Source of the DNA: Lagopus muta
Taxonomy: Eukaryota > Chordata > Aves > Galliformes > Phasianidae
NCBI RefSeq assembly: GCF_023343835.1
Contig: NC_064437.1
Span: forward strand, 56,308,972 to 56,372,971
Reading direction: 5' to 3'
Length of the DNA stretch: 64,000 nucleotides
The notes beneath the pieces are model-generated. The model was not told the DNA's origin, did no database searches, and was given only the letters and a program-made list of their open reading frames with translations. Below, piece by piece: positions 1 to 13,500 of this stretch; within the stretch, counting starts at the first letter, position 1, and each line of letters starts with the position of its first letter. The position numbers and the translations under genes are program-made.

Positions 1-3000
1 GGGTTTCCCTACTGAAATGGCTCAGATGGGTCATGTGTCAGCCTTTGTGTCTGCTATGCATGCACCAGCCCCTTCTGATGTGGTTAACTGTGGGCTGAGA
101 AGGGAAGGAGGTGGTTTCTGTAGAACTTTATTCACTTGTCACTGAAATTAGAAGGCAGGCAAACAAAGCAGTGAATAGCACATAGAACTTATTTCCCTCC
201 CAACCCCTGTCAGCAGTCCTGTGTACATTCAGCAAGTCACTTGAAGCCTGTCTTGTCAAGGGAGTCCACCAAACAGTGTATTCTTCATCTCGTGGTTTTT
301 TTCCAAGGTATGAGCCTGGGAGCTGAGCTGCAGAAGCGCTGATGATGCGCAGCCACAGGGAGCATCAGGGGGAGTTGTGCTTTGAAATTACAAAGTAGCT
401 CAGAAAACTCTTGGGGATCCTCTTAAAGGCACTGGAGGGAATGAGAACCTGCAACTCTCATTTCCCCATTTCTTGGCTTTCCATTTGGAAAGTGAAGATG
501 CATAGCAGTAAACACACTTGTGAGCTGCTCTTGGTGAGACTGTTGTAAAGTCTGTAAGAAAACCACCGGTTCTGTATTCAGAGCAGGGCTTGGCTTGAGG
601 CCACACATTGAACAATGAGGAGAAAACAAAAAACTGAATAGCTGCTTGTTCAGCAAACTCAGTTCCTCTTGGCCACGCAGGGTGCTGCATGAAGGAGTGT
701 ATGCAATGGGGCAGTTTTCCCACAGCTAGGACCAGGCTCTGCACCTCAGGTCTCAGGTGGCAGAGGAGAAAGGCCATGACAGCACGTGGCTCCCAGACTG
801 TAGAGTTGGAAAGGAAGCAAGCAGGAGCATCTCTGTTGATCCCCAGGCTGCAGCAATGAATGCAAAACAGTATTCTTGTTTGGTAGCCTGGCTTGGCAAA
901 GCCATATGCTGCAGTGAGCCACCTTGCCTTGCTAAATTGGGATGTTGCTGGAGTCTGGTGAGCCCAGCTTTGGGGCTGGGAGAAGCTCGTGGTGCTCAGC
1001 AAGAGAGAGCTGTCACTCCTTCCTTGTGCTGAGGCAGCAGAACAAGTGACAGTAGGACAGCATGCTCCTCAGGGGATTCTCTGTCACTTTATCCAGTGGT
1101 GGCTGAGAGTAGGGCTGGTTCACTTGGCAGCTGGTGAGTAAGACATGAGGGCTTGTTTAGGTTTGATTTATGTGGGGATTTTTCTACTTGCAGCATACAA
1201 TGGTTATGTCAGGCTTTGACTTGGACCCAAGAGTCAGGTGGCACTAGGACATCCTTGTTAGGGGTCACCTAACAGGGACAGCCAGAGAACAGCAACCCCC
1301 TGCTGCACCCTGGCATTTAGGGAACAAGGTTAAGTACCCTGCCACTGGTTTCTTGGGTGGCCTTGGGAACATTATTCCTTGCTGTGTGTCCCTCCTGCAC
1401 AGAAAGTGTCAGGGAAGAGTTAATTCCCAAAGTGTTGCAAACAGAAACAGTGATTATGGGAGTAGGTTCCAAACTGAGAAAGGCTGTGTGGATTTCACTT
1501 CTTCGAGGAGTGTGTGCTGCCTGTGTTATAAAGTAGTGCTTGACAGTGTTGCAGTAGGCTTCCAGGACTGTGTAGAAGCAGAGGGGTGGGCGACTTTCTG
1601 CAGTCGTTTTGAACCACATGAAGGAGCTCTTTTCTCCTTGTTGAGATGCAAACATGGTGGGGCCATTTCTCCTTTTCCAAAGATGAAAAAACAGGAACAG
1701 ATGCCAGGATGGCTGTGTCCCCTTCTCTGCTGGAGACTGAGAATGTGAACTTTCGAAACTGTCTGACTTGATCCTGGGAAAACAGCTTTGATCAGAGCCT
1801 TGGGAGGAATCTGATACCATGTCAGTCTAAGAGCAACAGAAAGACTAGCCAGAATTTGGGGCCAGGTTAATCTGGTGCATCTCCACTGACGTCAGTGAGC
1901 AGGTGAAACAGCCTGTTCTGTCTCCTTGTTTCAGTTCCTTGTGGAGAAGCTTTTTCTTTGGACATCGAGGCCAGACAGCGTAGGAGGATCATGGAATAGC
2001 AGTGACTGAGATACCTTTTGTCTTTGTGTTGCTTGCAAAGAAATGTTTTGTTAAATTTGCTGCTAAGTGAGGCTGAGGTGAGTCTTGTTGGGCTTGAGTC
2101 TGGTACTTGTGGTGGGTTACTCCCCCAGGCAAGGTGGACTCACAGCTCCCTCAGGTACAGCCTTTGCTCATCTTTGCCTTGGCAGGAAGATTTGACTCGT
2201 GCAGCAGCTGTGAACTTATCTGTCACTTGCCCTACCATTGGGCTGAAAGCCTCAACCCACGCTGCTCTCAGAGCTTTCCTGCAGGCTTCCCAGCCTGCAA
2301 CTTGTGCATTTAGTTTCGTACATAGCTCACAGTGTTGATCCAGTGTTGTTTGCAACTGGCAGAACACAGGGATTCTACAGCCAGGTTTGCTTTTGTGGAC
2401 ACAGGTGGATGTGAAAAAGAACAAAGCAATTAATCAGCCTTCCTTTTTGTTTGTTTTGTCCTGTCATCTGGCTGCTTCTAATAGCAGTCCTTTCTGTGAA
2501 AAGACTTGCATAAAAGAAAGGGCAGTACCTTAGTTCATTGGTTCCACAAGGGTAGTTTGATTTTTGGCTTGGAGAATGGTAGAAGACATTTATTGGAGGG
2601 GAAGTTGGTGGCCAAGTGAATGGGGGTCAACAGAAGCAGAATGTGGGAAAAGCCTGGAGAATGAAAGAGGAGATTTGGGTTGTTTTGCTGTTGTTTTTTT
2701 TTATGATGATGCAGAAATGACTGCATGGGCAGAATGAAGTAAGAGAAAATGGTTGCCCTGCTCTGAATGTTTTTTCTGTTTTGCTAAACATGATTCAGGT
2801 AACTGTGCATTAGTTTTTGCAGACAGATGGAGTATTTGTTTACTGATTAACCTCTTGCTAAAGCAGAGTGTGGTGGAGTGAGTTAGATATCACTTGGAAG
2901 ATGAGCTCTGGTTCTGTGTTGGATTAAGGATGTGCGTTGGAGAGGGCTCTGGGTGGTGGAAATGCAGCCCCTGAGCTGCCCTGGGGCCAGGCACACCCAG

Positions 3001-6000
3001 AGCAAGGCTGGGTGTGAGCACACAGCAGGGTTTGGGTCTCAGTGCCATCACTGCAGGACTCCTCGTTGTTGTGTTTTCCCTATAGGAAAGTTACCTCGGT
3101 GAGACATCAAAACAAAATGCAGATATGCTGCCAGTGCATTTGTTGGGCTGTTTATCAATATCAAATGTGTAAAACACAAAGGTCAGCTGTGTTTAATGTC
3201 ATGTGGCAGCTTTATGATTTTAATTACAGTAGAGAAGTGACAAACTAATTCATTGCTCTTTAGAGCCTGTTCCTCCCTGACGCTGTTCTGCTGCCTTACC
3301 TGTGCTTGGGGAAATTTCATCTGCCTGTGCTCTGGCAGGGGGGTGATTCTATTTAAATGAAGACAGTGAAGTAAAGCGTTCAATGATCTGCAGTGCCTCA
3401 CTGAGGGAGTTGAGGTAGTTCAGTGTTTCAGCAGCACCTTGCTACAACGTTGGGTAGCAATGTTGCAGGGATAATCACAGTAACTGATGCAAAGAGGTTG
3501 GTTCGTGGGGACCTTGAACTGCCATGACTTGCAAGTGCTTCCTTTTTGCTTGCTATTTTGTATGGACTTCGAGGTATCTGGGGTAGAGATGGATAAACTT
3601 CAGTTTCCTCTCCTACAGCTTTAGTCTTTTAAAGTGTAGTAGGAACTATTCTCCTATTTCTGTTGTTTTCTTGGCTCCTTCATGTTAAGCTTCTGAAAGT
3701 CTTTCATGATCTCTTCCTGAGCTGTTTTCAAAATGCATTCAGCTGGCTCTTCCTCCTTACGTAACACTTGAGTTTTTAGGGAAAGTTACCAATATGGATG
3801 GTTTGAATTTATTATTAAAGAACTGACTGCTGTAGAAACTTGCTTTTAAAGTGTGTGTGTGTGTGTGTGTGTGTGCGTGCGTGAGCTTTTGTTTTCCTGT
3901 TTGTGTCTGCATGGCTGTGGCTTCAGCTTTGCAGGCAGGGCAAGACCTGCTTGCCCTGTTCTACTCCATGCTCAGCAGCGGTGTCCTCATTTTACTGCAT
4001 GACACAAACAGTGCCCAACCATCAGCAGCAGCAGAGCAACATTGCGCTGCATGCGCCATTTCCTTGCTGTTGTAAGAGTGACCCTGAATGTTTCCTGTGT
4101 GTTGCAATGGCTCACAGCTGTGCTGGTCAACCTGCTCAGAGAGCTGGTGGTGGCCTCAGGGATGGAGTTTCATTTCAGTGTAGTGATGCTCTCTGGGCTT
4201 GTGGTTGATGAGACCATCTCAGCTAGAGGCCAGCTACGTTTGTTTCTGTACCTATTTGAGTTGTTTTCTAATGCAGTGGCAATAGAGGTTCCCATGCTTT
4301 TTTCCACTTTTGCAGTCAATGCTGTCCTTGTTTAACTCCAAATAAATCTTAGTAACATGTGCAGCCCCAAAGAAGGGGAGAAGATTAATCTCGATCAGGA
4401 GCCACAGAAAATGAATTATGAACAGAGAAGAGAGAGGGTTTTTCTGTATCTGTCGTCTGAGCAAAGGGAAACTGGCACAGAGAACAAGAGGCAGTGAATT
4501 GTGGTGGTGGTGCTGGGGAGCAGTGCTAATTTTTTTTTCCTAATCTTGGTTGAAAGATTAAATTTTTCCAAGTGTCCCCAGTAAAATTAAGCAAAGCATA
4601 GGCAGGTGAGAGGCAGCGTTCACATAGGATTTATTCAGTGTAGCTGAGATTTTTTTCTTTGCTTTCAGCTGCAGTAGTAGCTGCATTTGAGGGAAGTGAT
4701 TTTTTTAATAATTTTTTTCCCTGTCACCGATATGGTTAAAAGTCACAGCATAAATTTCCTGACTTGGTGAAAAGCCTCTGACCCCTCTCAGTGGTGTTGT
4801 TCATCAGAAGGCAGATAGGTAATAAAGAGTCTCATATGTGAGAGGAGTATGGAGAACCTGCTGTTTTAATTTTGTTCACAGCAGTGGGCCAAACTTTGTT
4901 CTTTCAGTGCTGGCCTTGATAATTGGCTCGAAATAATATAGGAATTCAAGCCATTGCATATCTCTGGCTTTATAACTGCTAATGCCATAGCCAAGAAGGC
5001 TGCAAAGTCTCCTGCAGGAGCGTGCAGTAAATAAGATCCATAAACGTGTTCCAAAGAACATGTTGGCCCTGGTGGCCTCAGCTCAGCCACCAGTGTGTAG
5101 ATTTGCACCTGAGATGTGTGGAGAAGGGGTGGTTTAGCCCCTCTGGGGAGTGTGGATTTGGATAAATTTCTGGACTGAATTTGTGTTGTGTTGAATTGAG
5201 GTGCCACTCCTAAGGGACCTCCTGTTTTCAGAGGGGTCAGGTGAAAGCGGTTGCTTTGGGAGTTTCCTTTACTTTAGGAGTTTGTCTTGCCTTAGGAACA
5301 TCCTATATGCTGCTGTACATTGCTCAGATGTACTCTTGAGTTTTTGTTGTGTTTTTTTCTGTCCTACAATTGAGCTCTGGTGGTTGGTTTTTTTTCTTCT
5401 TTTTTTCCATCCACCCCCAGCTCTCAGGCTCAGCAAGCTGAGACTCAACTGCGTTGGTTTTTGCAGGCATCCACACACACGTCATCCTCACTAAGGTTCT
5501 GGCACCTGTTAGGTGCTCCTCCTTCCTGGTTTTAGAGAAGCATTTAATTATGACAGGGTTTCCCTTGGAGCACATCCTCCATTCAGTTCCCTAATTGTAG
5601 AATTCTCTGCGGGATTCTCCAGATGGGGGATAGAGGATAATCTTCTCAGAGCTCCGGAAGAAATGTGATGCCAAATTACAGAAAATAGATCCTTTTTATT
5701 AAGCTCTTGGGCTCCTTTTACTCTTGTTTTAAGGTGACCTTCTGTTAAAGGGAAATGCTGGGTAAATGGCTATTTTAAATAATCCTCAACAACTTCACCT
5801 AGGTTTCTAATAACACCATTAGATTAGAAATCCTGAAAGGCTTTAAGTTTAGGTATTTTTGATTAGGTTTGTTTTTGCTACTCCTGCAGTCATCACGGAC
5901 AGGAGAACAGACTTGCTTGTTTCCCTTTTGTTTCTACTTGGTCTCAGTTTCAAGCTGTGAGCTGTAAATGGGGAAGTTGTAAGCAGGTATACAGACCAAG

Positions 6001-6727
6001 CCTCCTCCTTTGTCAAATGGTCTCAGTGCCACTTGTAGGGTCACTCACTTTACTGCAAGCCACTGCTGGGACAGTGCTGTTTGTGTCCCAGAGGGGTTTC
6101 CAAGCATCCTAAAAGCATCACTCAGCACTGCTGATGTTTGCAAACATGGTGCTGCTGGTCATCCTATTTCATGCCCAAATGCTGACCATATCTGGAGTTC
6201 TACTAAGCTTGATAAATCCAGCATGTGACTGCTGAAGGTCTCCGGGGGTTGTCCTTACAGAGCCAGTGCTGCTGGAAGGTCCCCAAGTATTTAATGTGCA
6301 TAAATGAACGCACCACTAGCTCCTGTGTTAGCAGATGATGGCATTATTTTTACAGGGTAGATAGGGACACTGAACAAAGATATGCCCTGGACTGAGCTGG
6401 TAGCAGAGGCAGAATAATTTGGAAATGGCTGTTTCTGGACCTCTATTCTAGTCACTGCTTTTCTATGGAATTTTGTGTGCTTTTTAGTCTCTTGGCTGCA
6501 TTTTGTAGCACCAGACTTGTACATATCAGGTAAATATAGACTTAGGAGGGGAGGAATCTTGTCAGCAGGGAGTGAGGCTGGGGGGTGATACCTATGGGCT
6601 TTAACGTAGGAGGCTGTTTGGCTTTATTGCTAAGATACACCACTGGGGATGCGTACAGCCTTCAGTGATTGAATTCTCAGCACCGTAGTTCAAAGGTGGC
6701 TAATCCAAATTTTTGTTTATCTTCCAG
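1..6727 (+). other. MXI1: MXI1 intron (3' part), upstream of the 30-bp exon
   Basis: The window opens inside an MXI1 intron whose acceptor is the AG at 6726-6727. I searched this stretch for the preceding exon, which in the MXD/MXI family encodes the acidic LERRERE-type segment just after the SIN3-interaction helix, and did not find it. It and the alternative first exons should lie upstream. The stretch holds a GT microsatellite at 3851-3883 and pyrimidine-rich patches near 5386-5410. The open frames here are short, unrelated to any family I know, and overlap on both strands, so I treat them as chance. Confidence 0.75.
3851..3883. repeat. (GT)n microsatellite
   Basis: About twelve uninterrupted GT units are followed by GC-interrupted units (GTGCGTGCGTG). 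Alternating purine-pyrimidine runs like this can adopt Z-DNA and are usually length-polymorphic. It lies in an MXI1 intron with no sign of function. Confidence 0.95.
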
Positions 6728-6757
6728 GTCTACGCACAACGAACTAGAAAAGAACCG
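6728..6757 (+). CDS. MXI1: MXI1 30-bp coding exon: first half of the bHLH basic region
   Basis: MXI1 pairs with MAX through its bHLH-zipper, binds CACGTG E-boxes and recruits SIN3/HDAC to oppose MYC in the nucleus. This exon has acceptor CTTCCAG and donor GTAAGT. The first base completes an upstream codon, the next nine codons read STHNELEKN, and the last two bases (CG) start an Arg codon finished at 27510. It supplies the His and first Glu of the H-E-R trio that contacts the E-box in class B bHLH proteins, while the Arg comes from the next exon. A 30-bp exon at this place is the usual MXD/MXI gene structure. Because 30 is a multiple of three, skipping it keeps the frame but removes DNA-contact residues. 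MXD1, MXD3 and MXD4 have a similar exon; MXI1 is chosen from the downstream exons and from the SMNDC1 neighbour. Confidence 0.95.
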
Positions 6758-7510
6758 GTAAGTAGCTAATGAGCCACATTCTAAGAAATGAAGCCTGGTG
6801 AGTGCAATGTGCTTTAACCTTACCACGCAGGTGTTGTTTGATCTGCTTAGGCAGCTGTGAATGACCACCGTGCATCACATAGTTCTAAAACTGAGAGGAA
6901 GACACAAAAAGATCTGAAAAAGAAGCCTTGTTTTTATTTCTTTTTGCTATCTGAAAAGGCAAGAAGTGACCCAGTTTTGTGACTAATCTGTATGCAGAGT
7001 AAATACTGTTCTTCTCCTGACACAGTGAAATCTGATTGGGGCACTTTCCATACATGAGGTTGCTACGGGATCAGGTTTCTTGGGCCCAGGGTAATACGTG
7101 TTACCATGAAGTGAAGGGCAGAGCCCATTTGCTCTGCACCCTCTCCCTCCCGCCCCTCTGCTGGGCTGTAATAATCTCTGCAGCACAGAAGCAAATGCCA
7201 TTGTCCAGAGGCTCTGAGGTCTGGTGAGCAGCGCGCCTGTGGAGAGTCTTTCCTCTAACCTGTTTTAGGATTGAGCCTGTTTATCCTTGAATCTGGAGTT
7301 TTAGCAAAGCTTGCACTTCTGGTACTTGGCCAGCTCTGCTATATGACTCAACCCTTTTGTAACAGGAGTTAAAGTAAGATAAATACCATTGAGACAAGGG
7401 GAGTTAATTCACACACAGATCAGATTATCGCCTTCCATTCAGGATGCCATAGTTAAGGTTGTGTCAGGGTTTCCATTATAAACTTAAGGTGGCTTTTCTG
7501 AGGGATTTGT

Positions 7511-7521
7511 GGGGGGGGGGG
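7511..7521 (+). repeat. G homopolymer (11)
   Basis: An uninterrupted run of eleven G in an MXI1 intron. Long G runs recur in this window (also 10511-10523, 23835-23847 and 34804-34820) and are prone to sequencing-length error. Confidence 0.9.
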
Positions 7522-9109
7522 AGTGTTTGTGTTTTTTTGTGGCTGTTGGAACAAAGGCAGTGTTCTGGCCAGCTGCTCCTGTGAAGAAGCCCCCAGGGTG
7601 GGAAAGCTGAGTCTAAATTACTTGATTGCCTCTTCTTTCCTTTTAGCAGCCCTCATATGATGGGATGGGGGCATTAGAAGGATGGCCAGCTGTGCATTTC
7701 AATTCAGGCAGTATCTTCCCATATAGCATCAAGAGAGTTGGAGCTGAGTACTCTATATACTATGTTGCCCTCTGTTTCCCATGCATTTGGGCCTTCTAAG
7801 CAGCAGTGTTGCATGGTGTGGGTGATTTCTTCCTCACTGTGGTTGTACCTCCTACAGGAGGTAGCCTACAGAGTTGTCATGGCCCTGCCTTTCCAGGGTG
7901 ATGCAGGGAGATTTTCTTTTCAGTTATGTTGCTTTCCCTTGAGCCTTGACCTCTCTGACCTCAGGTAGGGTTCTGCTAAAAAGTGTTGGCCCGTGGATTT
8001 TCCAGTGCTCTCTGCAGCTTTATTCACCAGCAAAAAAAGGAAAATGGGTTGTACCCAGAATGGAGGTTGCTTTTTTCTCCATGACAACAGTAAACCGTCA
8101 CTAATTTTCAGTGTACTTATTTGCATATCTAATTGTTACAGCAAATGCTGCTTGCCCTGAGCGCAGCTTTAGAGCACAGTTGTCCCCATCTTTGCTCGTA
8201 CCACCCCAGTCTTCTCACATAGGCCCAGTCTGTGTGTGACCATCTTTTTCTGTTCTCACGCTTGCGGGGCAGGCAGTGAGCTTCAAACTCTGTGGGTGAG
8301 ATCTCTTAATACAGATGTGTGCAGCTGATCAGGCTGTAGCATGGGCAAACTTAGCCAGACCCGAAGTGGCTGTATTGGGTTTGCAGTGCTTGTTATCAAC
8401 AGTTGGGCAGTGAGTTCTGTACTAGAAACATTTATTTTCAAACTCCATGGCAGTGTTTTCCCAGTCAGTGAGATTGCTTCCCAGTTAGATTTTCACTGTT
8501 TTATTTGCAGCATTCTTAAGTTTGTCAGTGTCCCCAGACTTAACTGTGGCAAAAATAAAAGCCCAGATACTAATGGCTTTGTGACTGGCAGGTGCTCATT
8601 TTCTCTATTATTTGAGATTATTCCTTCTGAGTCTCACTGTTATCTCCATTATTGACACACTGTAATTTTCAAAATTGTCCACTATTAGGTCTCTGACTCT
8701 GTTTTTTTTCCCCCCCCTCCTGTCTGTGAACAGCAGCCGCCTTCTACTCAGTTAAGTTGTGATTTAACCCCTTCAACAATTAGTTTCTTTCAAGCAGTAG
8801 CAGGAGATGAGTGCAAAACCACAATTCTCTCCTATTCCTTTCTGAATAAGCAATTGTAACTTGGTCTCGGTTCTGCAGAGCTATGAAGTTTCAGTGCATC
8901 AGGTTGAAGGATCGTCTAACTCCTGCTGTCCAAAAGTAACTAAAAATATGCTTTCAAAAACTAAAGCAATGTCTTAAGCTGCCCCTTAAGTATGGAAACA
9001 TTTCATAAGCACTGGAGTGGTTCTGCTAAGAAGGTGCTTGATTTGGTGCCGAATGCTAACTGTAATATTGCAGTGACTTCTCTCTCTGCTCTGATGTGTT
9101 ACTGATTTT

Positions 9110-9145
9110 TGTTTTTTTCTTTTCTTTTTTTTTTTTTTTTTTTTT
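9110..9145 (+). repeat. Pyrimidine tract with 21-T homopolymer
   Basis: A T-rich tract interrupted by two C ends in 21 consecutive T (9125-9145). It resembles a long polypyrimidine tract, but no coding segment follows, so I do not call it a splice acceptor. It could also be the reverse-strand poly(A) of an old retroposon, though no retroposon body is recognisable. Confidence 0.8.
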
Positions 9146-10510
9146 GTCTGAAGAGATTGCAGTGACGTTTATATAAGGGGCTTTGTTTGATTTATGGAAG
9201 ATTAAAGTTAATTTATAGTTATTATCTGTCATTAATCCTCATGTTGGAAAATTGTTTGTGTTTTTTATTTAATGGGTATGTGTTACAGTTTCCCTTTGCC
9301 CAGGATGAGTCATAGCTTGCATTTAAGCACGAAGCCAGAATTGTGTTTCTTGTATGCTGCAAGGCATAACTAAAATAGTACTTCTTAGTATGTTAACATG
9401 CCTACCAAAAACTGATTCCTAAGCAATACCCAAATCGTTTTCTGAAAGAAAACACAGTAAAGCAAGTGAATGAAATACAAACTCTAATAGTGTAATATTT
9501 TCTCCAAAAGGTATAAAAAACAAACTTCAGGCTTAAGTTAATTTGTGTGTGCATGTGTCTTATAGCAGAATGAACTGCTGTTTGTGAACGTTTCAGACAC
9601 AAGCCAGTTTTGGAAGGATGTGGTCAGTGTGGTGCGAGGAGAAGGTACGCAGCACAGAGTGGCTTTCCTGCTCTTCTGTGAAGTGGCAGTTCTGGTAGAC
9701 CAACGTGGGGATGCCTGTCAGACAAGTTGCATCTCCTGGTGGAATGAGAGTTGTCTACAAAGCTATTGATGAGATTGTTTTGTTTTGTTTTTAAGTCTTT
9801 CTATATATTCTAGATTGACCTATTTGTTTTAGTGATGATTGCATTATAATATAGTAGAAAGAAGTGAAACAAACCTGAGCAACTGGGCGAGGAACAAGTT
9901 ATTAGGGGAGATTTTGCTTCTGGTAACAATAATGTAGCTCAAAAGATAGATCTGAGGATGGAAAGAGACATTGGGACAACCACTGAATTCAGATATATCA
10001 GAGATTTGGTCTCTGCAAGAGGTAACTTGTTTAAAACAAAAAATGAGCAAAGTGAAGATCTACTTCTAAGTCAAGTTGAAATGCTGTGAGCTTATTGAGA
10101 AAGTATAAAATAAAATGCTGTAAGATCCTCTCTTTTGAGATGATCAGAAACAAAGCAAAGAAGACACGTGCAGCAGTGGTCAAGTACTGTAGTTTTTAAA
10201 CTTTCTGACTCTTATCTGGATCTTCCTTCTGTCGTCTGTGATTCCCCACACATTCTCATTTTAAACATGAGACAGACTGTTAAATGCAGAGAATTTCTCC
10301 AAGTTGGTCTCTCATGTAAAGCTGACAGTTATCCTATTTTACATAGTTCAGGTAGCAAATAAGATAAAGGAAAAACCTACTGAATTCTGGGGAGAAAATC
10401 ATGACCTGGGTCAGTTTGCACTGAAACATGGGGCTTTCTGAGGCTCCCAGCAATGGTGCAATCTGATTCTTTCTGCAGAACAGGGGCTTGTTGAGGGTGT
10501 CTGTATCAGC

Positions 10511-10523
10511 GGGGGGGGGGGGG
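10511..10523 (+). repeat. G homopolymer (13)
   Basis: Thirteen consecutive G in the long MXI1 intron, with no associated feature. Confidence 0.9.
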
Positions 10524-13500
10524 AAGCGTTTAACTACAGAACACAGTGCACTGCTGCATTTAAATAGTTTGGGTATTAAATAGTGTGGATGTGCTGTCTA
10601 GGCTGGAAGATGGAGGGAAGGGAAATGAAAGTGTAGTGAATCCTAGTTGGCTCTGAGTAAACAGGGCTGATTGTGCTTTTGTTGTGCTATGTGTGCTTGC
10701 CAAGGCAATCTGATCAGTGTTTGTCTTGAAGTAAGTAATCAAAGTGGTGTTGAATTCACTGCTATTTATCCAGGAGAGCTGGAACAAGAAACTAATCCAG
10801 TAAATTTCATTTGTTCTCTGGAGTGGTCTTTGTTTTCATGTTAGCATACATTGACGGTACATATTATTTTCCACATTTATAAAGCTTGGAACCTGTGATG
10901 TTCCCTGCAGTCAAAACATGGCCAACGCAGCTGAGCATGCATCTTTTTTTGACACATCCAAAGGTCGGAGCGTGCCACAATCCAATTTGCTCCTTGTGGG
11001 AACTGAGGCTAAGCCCTGCTGTCTCCATGGCCAGCACAGAACAAGAGCTGGAGGTAGCTAGCTGTCTTCAACTGCTGTTTGGATGACAGATGTATTCATT
11101 TTCAGCTGGGACCAACAATTTTCAATGAGCTGAAAGATGTTCCACTCTATTAAGAGATTGGTTTAACTTACACTACCATGCCTGTTTTTGTTTAACCTTC
11201 AGAAAGGGAAGTCTAGTTTGTGGAGTAAGGTTATCAGAGAGGTGTTGATCCTGCATACATTCAGGTTCAGTCGTGGTTGTTTAGTGTCACTTTGCCTTTT
11301 GCTACAGTGCTGTTACTTTCCTGCACTGCTTCAGGAACTCAGCAGTCAGATGCTGTGACTGGGATCTGATCTCTTTGACCCCCACACTTGTTCATGCAAA
11401 GTGTCCCCTTGTGCAAAAGCAGTGTTGCAATTCACTTAGAGTCAAAACTCTGCAAAGGCTTTGTTTCACATTTGCTGAGCAGCAGAACATCTTGAACTAG
11501 GTAAAGCTGCTGAAAAGGGAAAGTTAGTTTCCATGCCAAAATTCAAAGGAAACAAAGCAATCTTCATTTTGTTGGAAGTTCTTCAGCACTGTTCATATTA
11601 GAATTTCAAGTTTCAGTATTTGTTTGCTTATTTGGTTTTTTTTGTTGTTATTGTTGTTTAAAAAAAAAAAAATCAAAGCAATGCATTGAGGAATCGATGC
11701 CTGCATGGCTTCCTTTTTGCTCCCAGATCTTTCCACTACCGTTATGAACCCAATAGCACATAGAGAAGGAAGAGGAAAAAGAACAATACTACTATTTTGA
11801 ATAAACTATCTCAAAGCAAACTGTTTCAGCCATGTTGCACAGTAAAATCGCTGTCGTATGCCAGTTCTCACACAGTATCACAAACCCCGTCTCAACTGGG
11901 ATGTGTTACAGGGACACTTTCTGGTGTGCTCCCCCCCAGAGTATAGAAAGGAATGTTAGCACAGTCTGCTTGGCCTTGGCTAGAATGGTTCAATGCTGAG
12001 AATTCATTTGTCCTTTTGTTTGCCAGAATGGAGACCCCACTCTCAGAAGAAGGATACTCACTCTTAAGGCAAGGCCTCCCTGCTTTTGCTGGCTGAGTTC
12101 TGGCATTCAGCATCCTGTACCTACAATCTCCAGAGCAGTGAATAAAAGAGGAATCAAGTAGTACTTTACAGGCTTTTTCCTGTTTCAGAGCTTCAGAAGG
12201 GGGTCTGGTCGCTTCTGTGGATATGTAATAAAAGCAGTCAGATGTACTTAGAAGATATCTAATTTGGAGGCTGTCATTGCCAGCTCTGGTTCTTCAATCT
12301 CTTCCCAAATATGCGTTCTTCACATTTTACTTGGGGCTGTTGCCACAGTTGTTGGGGTTTTTCTTCAGGCTGAACCGACTGTTTGTTTATGGATGTCCTC
12401 AAAAAATTAAGACCAGGCAAATCCACCCTGTAACCACAGAGCTTGAACCAGGCCAAGAGTCTGGTCTTCAGTAGTAAGTCAAGCATTCAACTTTCTTAAC
12501 TCAGTTTTCAGTCACATCAGGGTACTGTACTTGCCATATCTCTCCCAAATGTACCTCTGGAGACTTTGCAGGTTTGTTGTTATTTTTTTTAATTCTTTTT
12601 TTTTCATGGGGTGCTGTTTGTTGAAGTGTTGAGAGCCAGAAATTCTGATACAACAACTTGTCTTGTTCAAGTGACTACTGCTGCTCATGGGCCTGAAAGC
12701 ATTACTAGTGAATACCACTCAGGGACTTTCTGTCCTCGAGAAGGTAACAGGAATAGTTTTTGAGGCAGATTACGTGTTGACTGTAAGTTTCAGTACTTTG
12801 TACACTTGGGGTAGAAGCTAGTGTTGCCCGCAGCTGTGCGTATGTGATGATCTGTATCTGTTTCTGATGCATGTGTTTAAGGTACTCTAGCAATATATCC
12901 CATGCAGCCCAGTGATAAGCAAAGGAAAACTTCATGGGGAATAGGAAATGTAGGTAGGAAACTTTCACATTCTCCTTTTGTGGATGTTACAGCATTGAGA
13001 ATCTGTATCCTTTTATGATATTTCAATAAGGGGAGGCAAAGAGTTAGACACGTGCCTCTACTCCTTGCCCAGGGCTGGGACATGCTGAGTGATGCTGTCT
13101 GGCTGCCCTTGAGGCTGCTCCCGTTTGGAGGGAGCAGAGTGGCACAAGGTGAAGTACCTTTGCTGTTGCAGGAGAGTGGCAGTGCTCTGTGCTGTATGAT
13201 TTAGCCCCTTGATTTGGGAGCAGGTGTGCAACAAACTTTCCCAGCCTTGCCTGGGAAATGAAAGCAAAGTGCTTTGCCTGGCTGTTGCTGTGGTTGTTGC
13301 CTGGCTGCGAATAGTGCTGAGCAGTTTGCATAGCTGTGGGCAAACAGACCAGGCAGGTTTCCTCCCAAAGAGCACATGAGACAACCATAAAACAATTAAA
13401 TGGGCAGCGTGCAACCGAGGGTCAGGAATTCCCTCCCCTCCCATAAAACCACTGGATAATATAGACAGGGCCAAGCCAGAACATAGCGATGGGGAGACAC

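Noticed and set aside
1..6727. Possible MXI1 exon encoding the acidic LERRE segment
   Set aside because: Searched for its expected coding pattern upstream of the 30-bp exon and did not find it; it presumably lies before the window.
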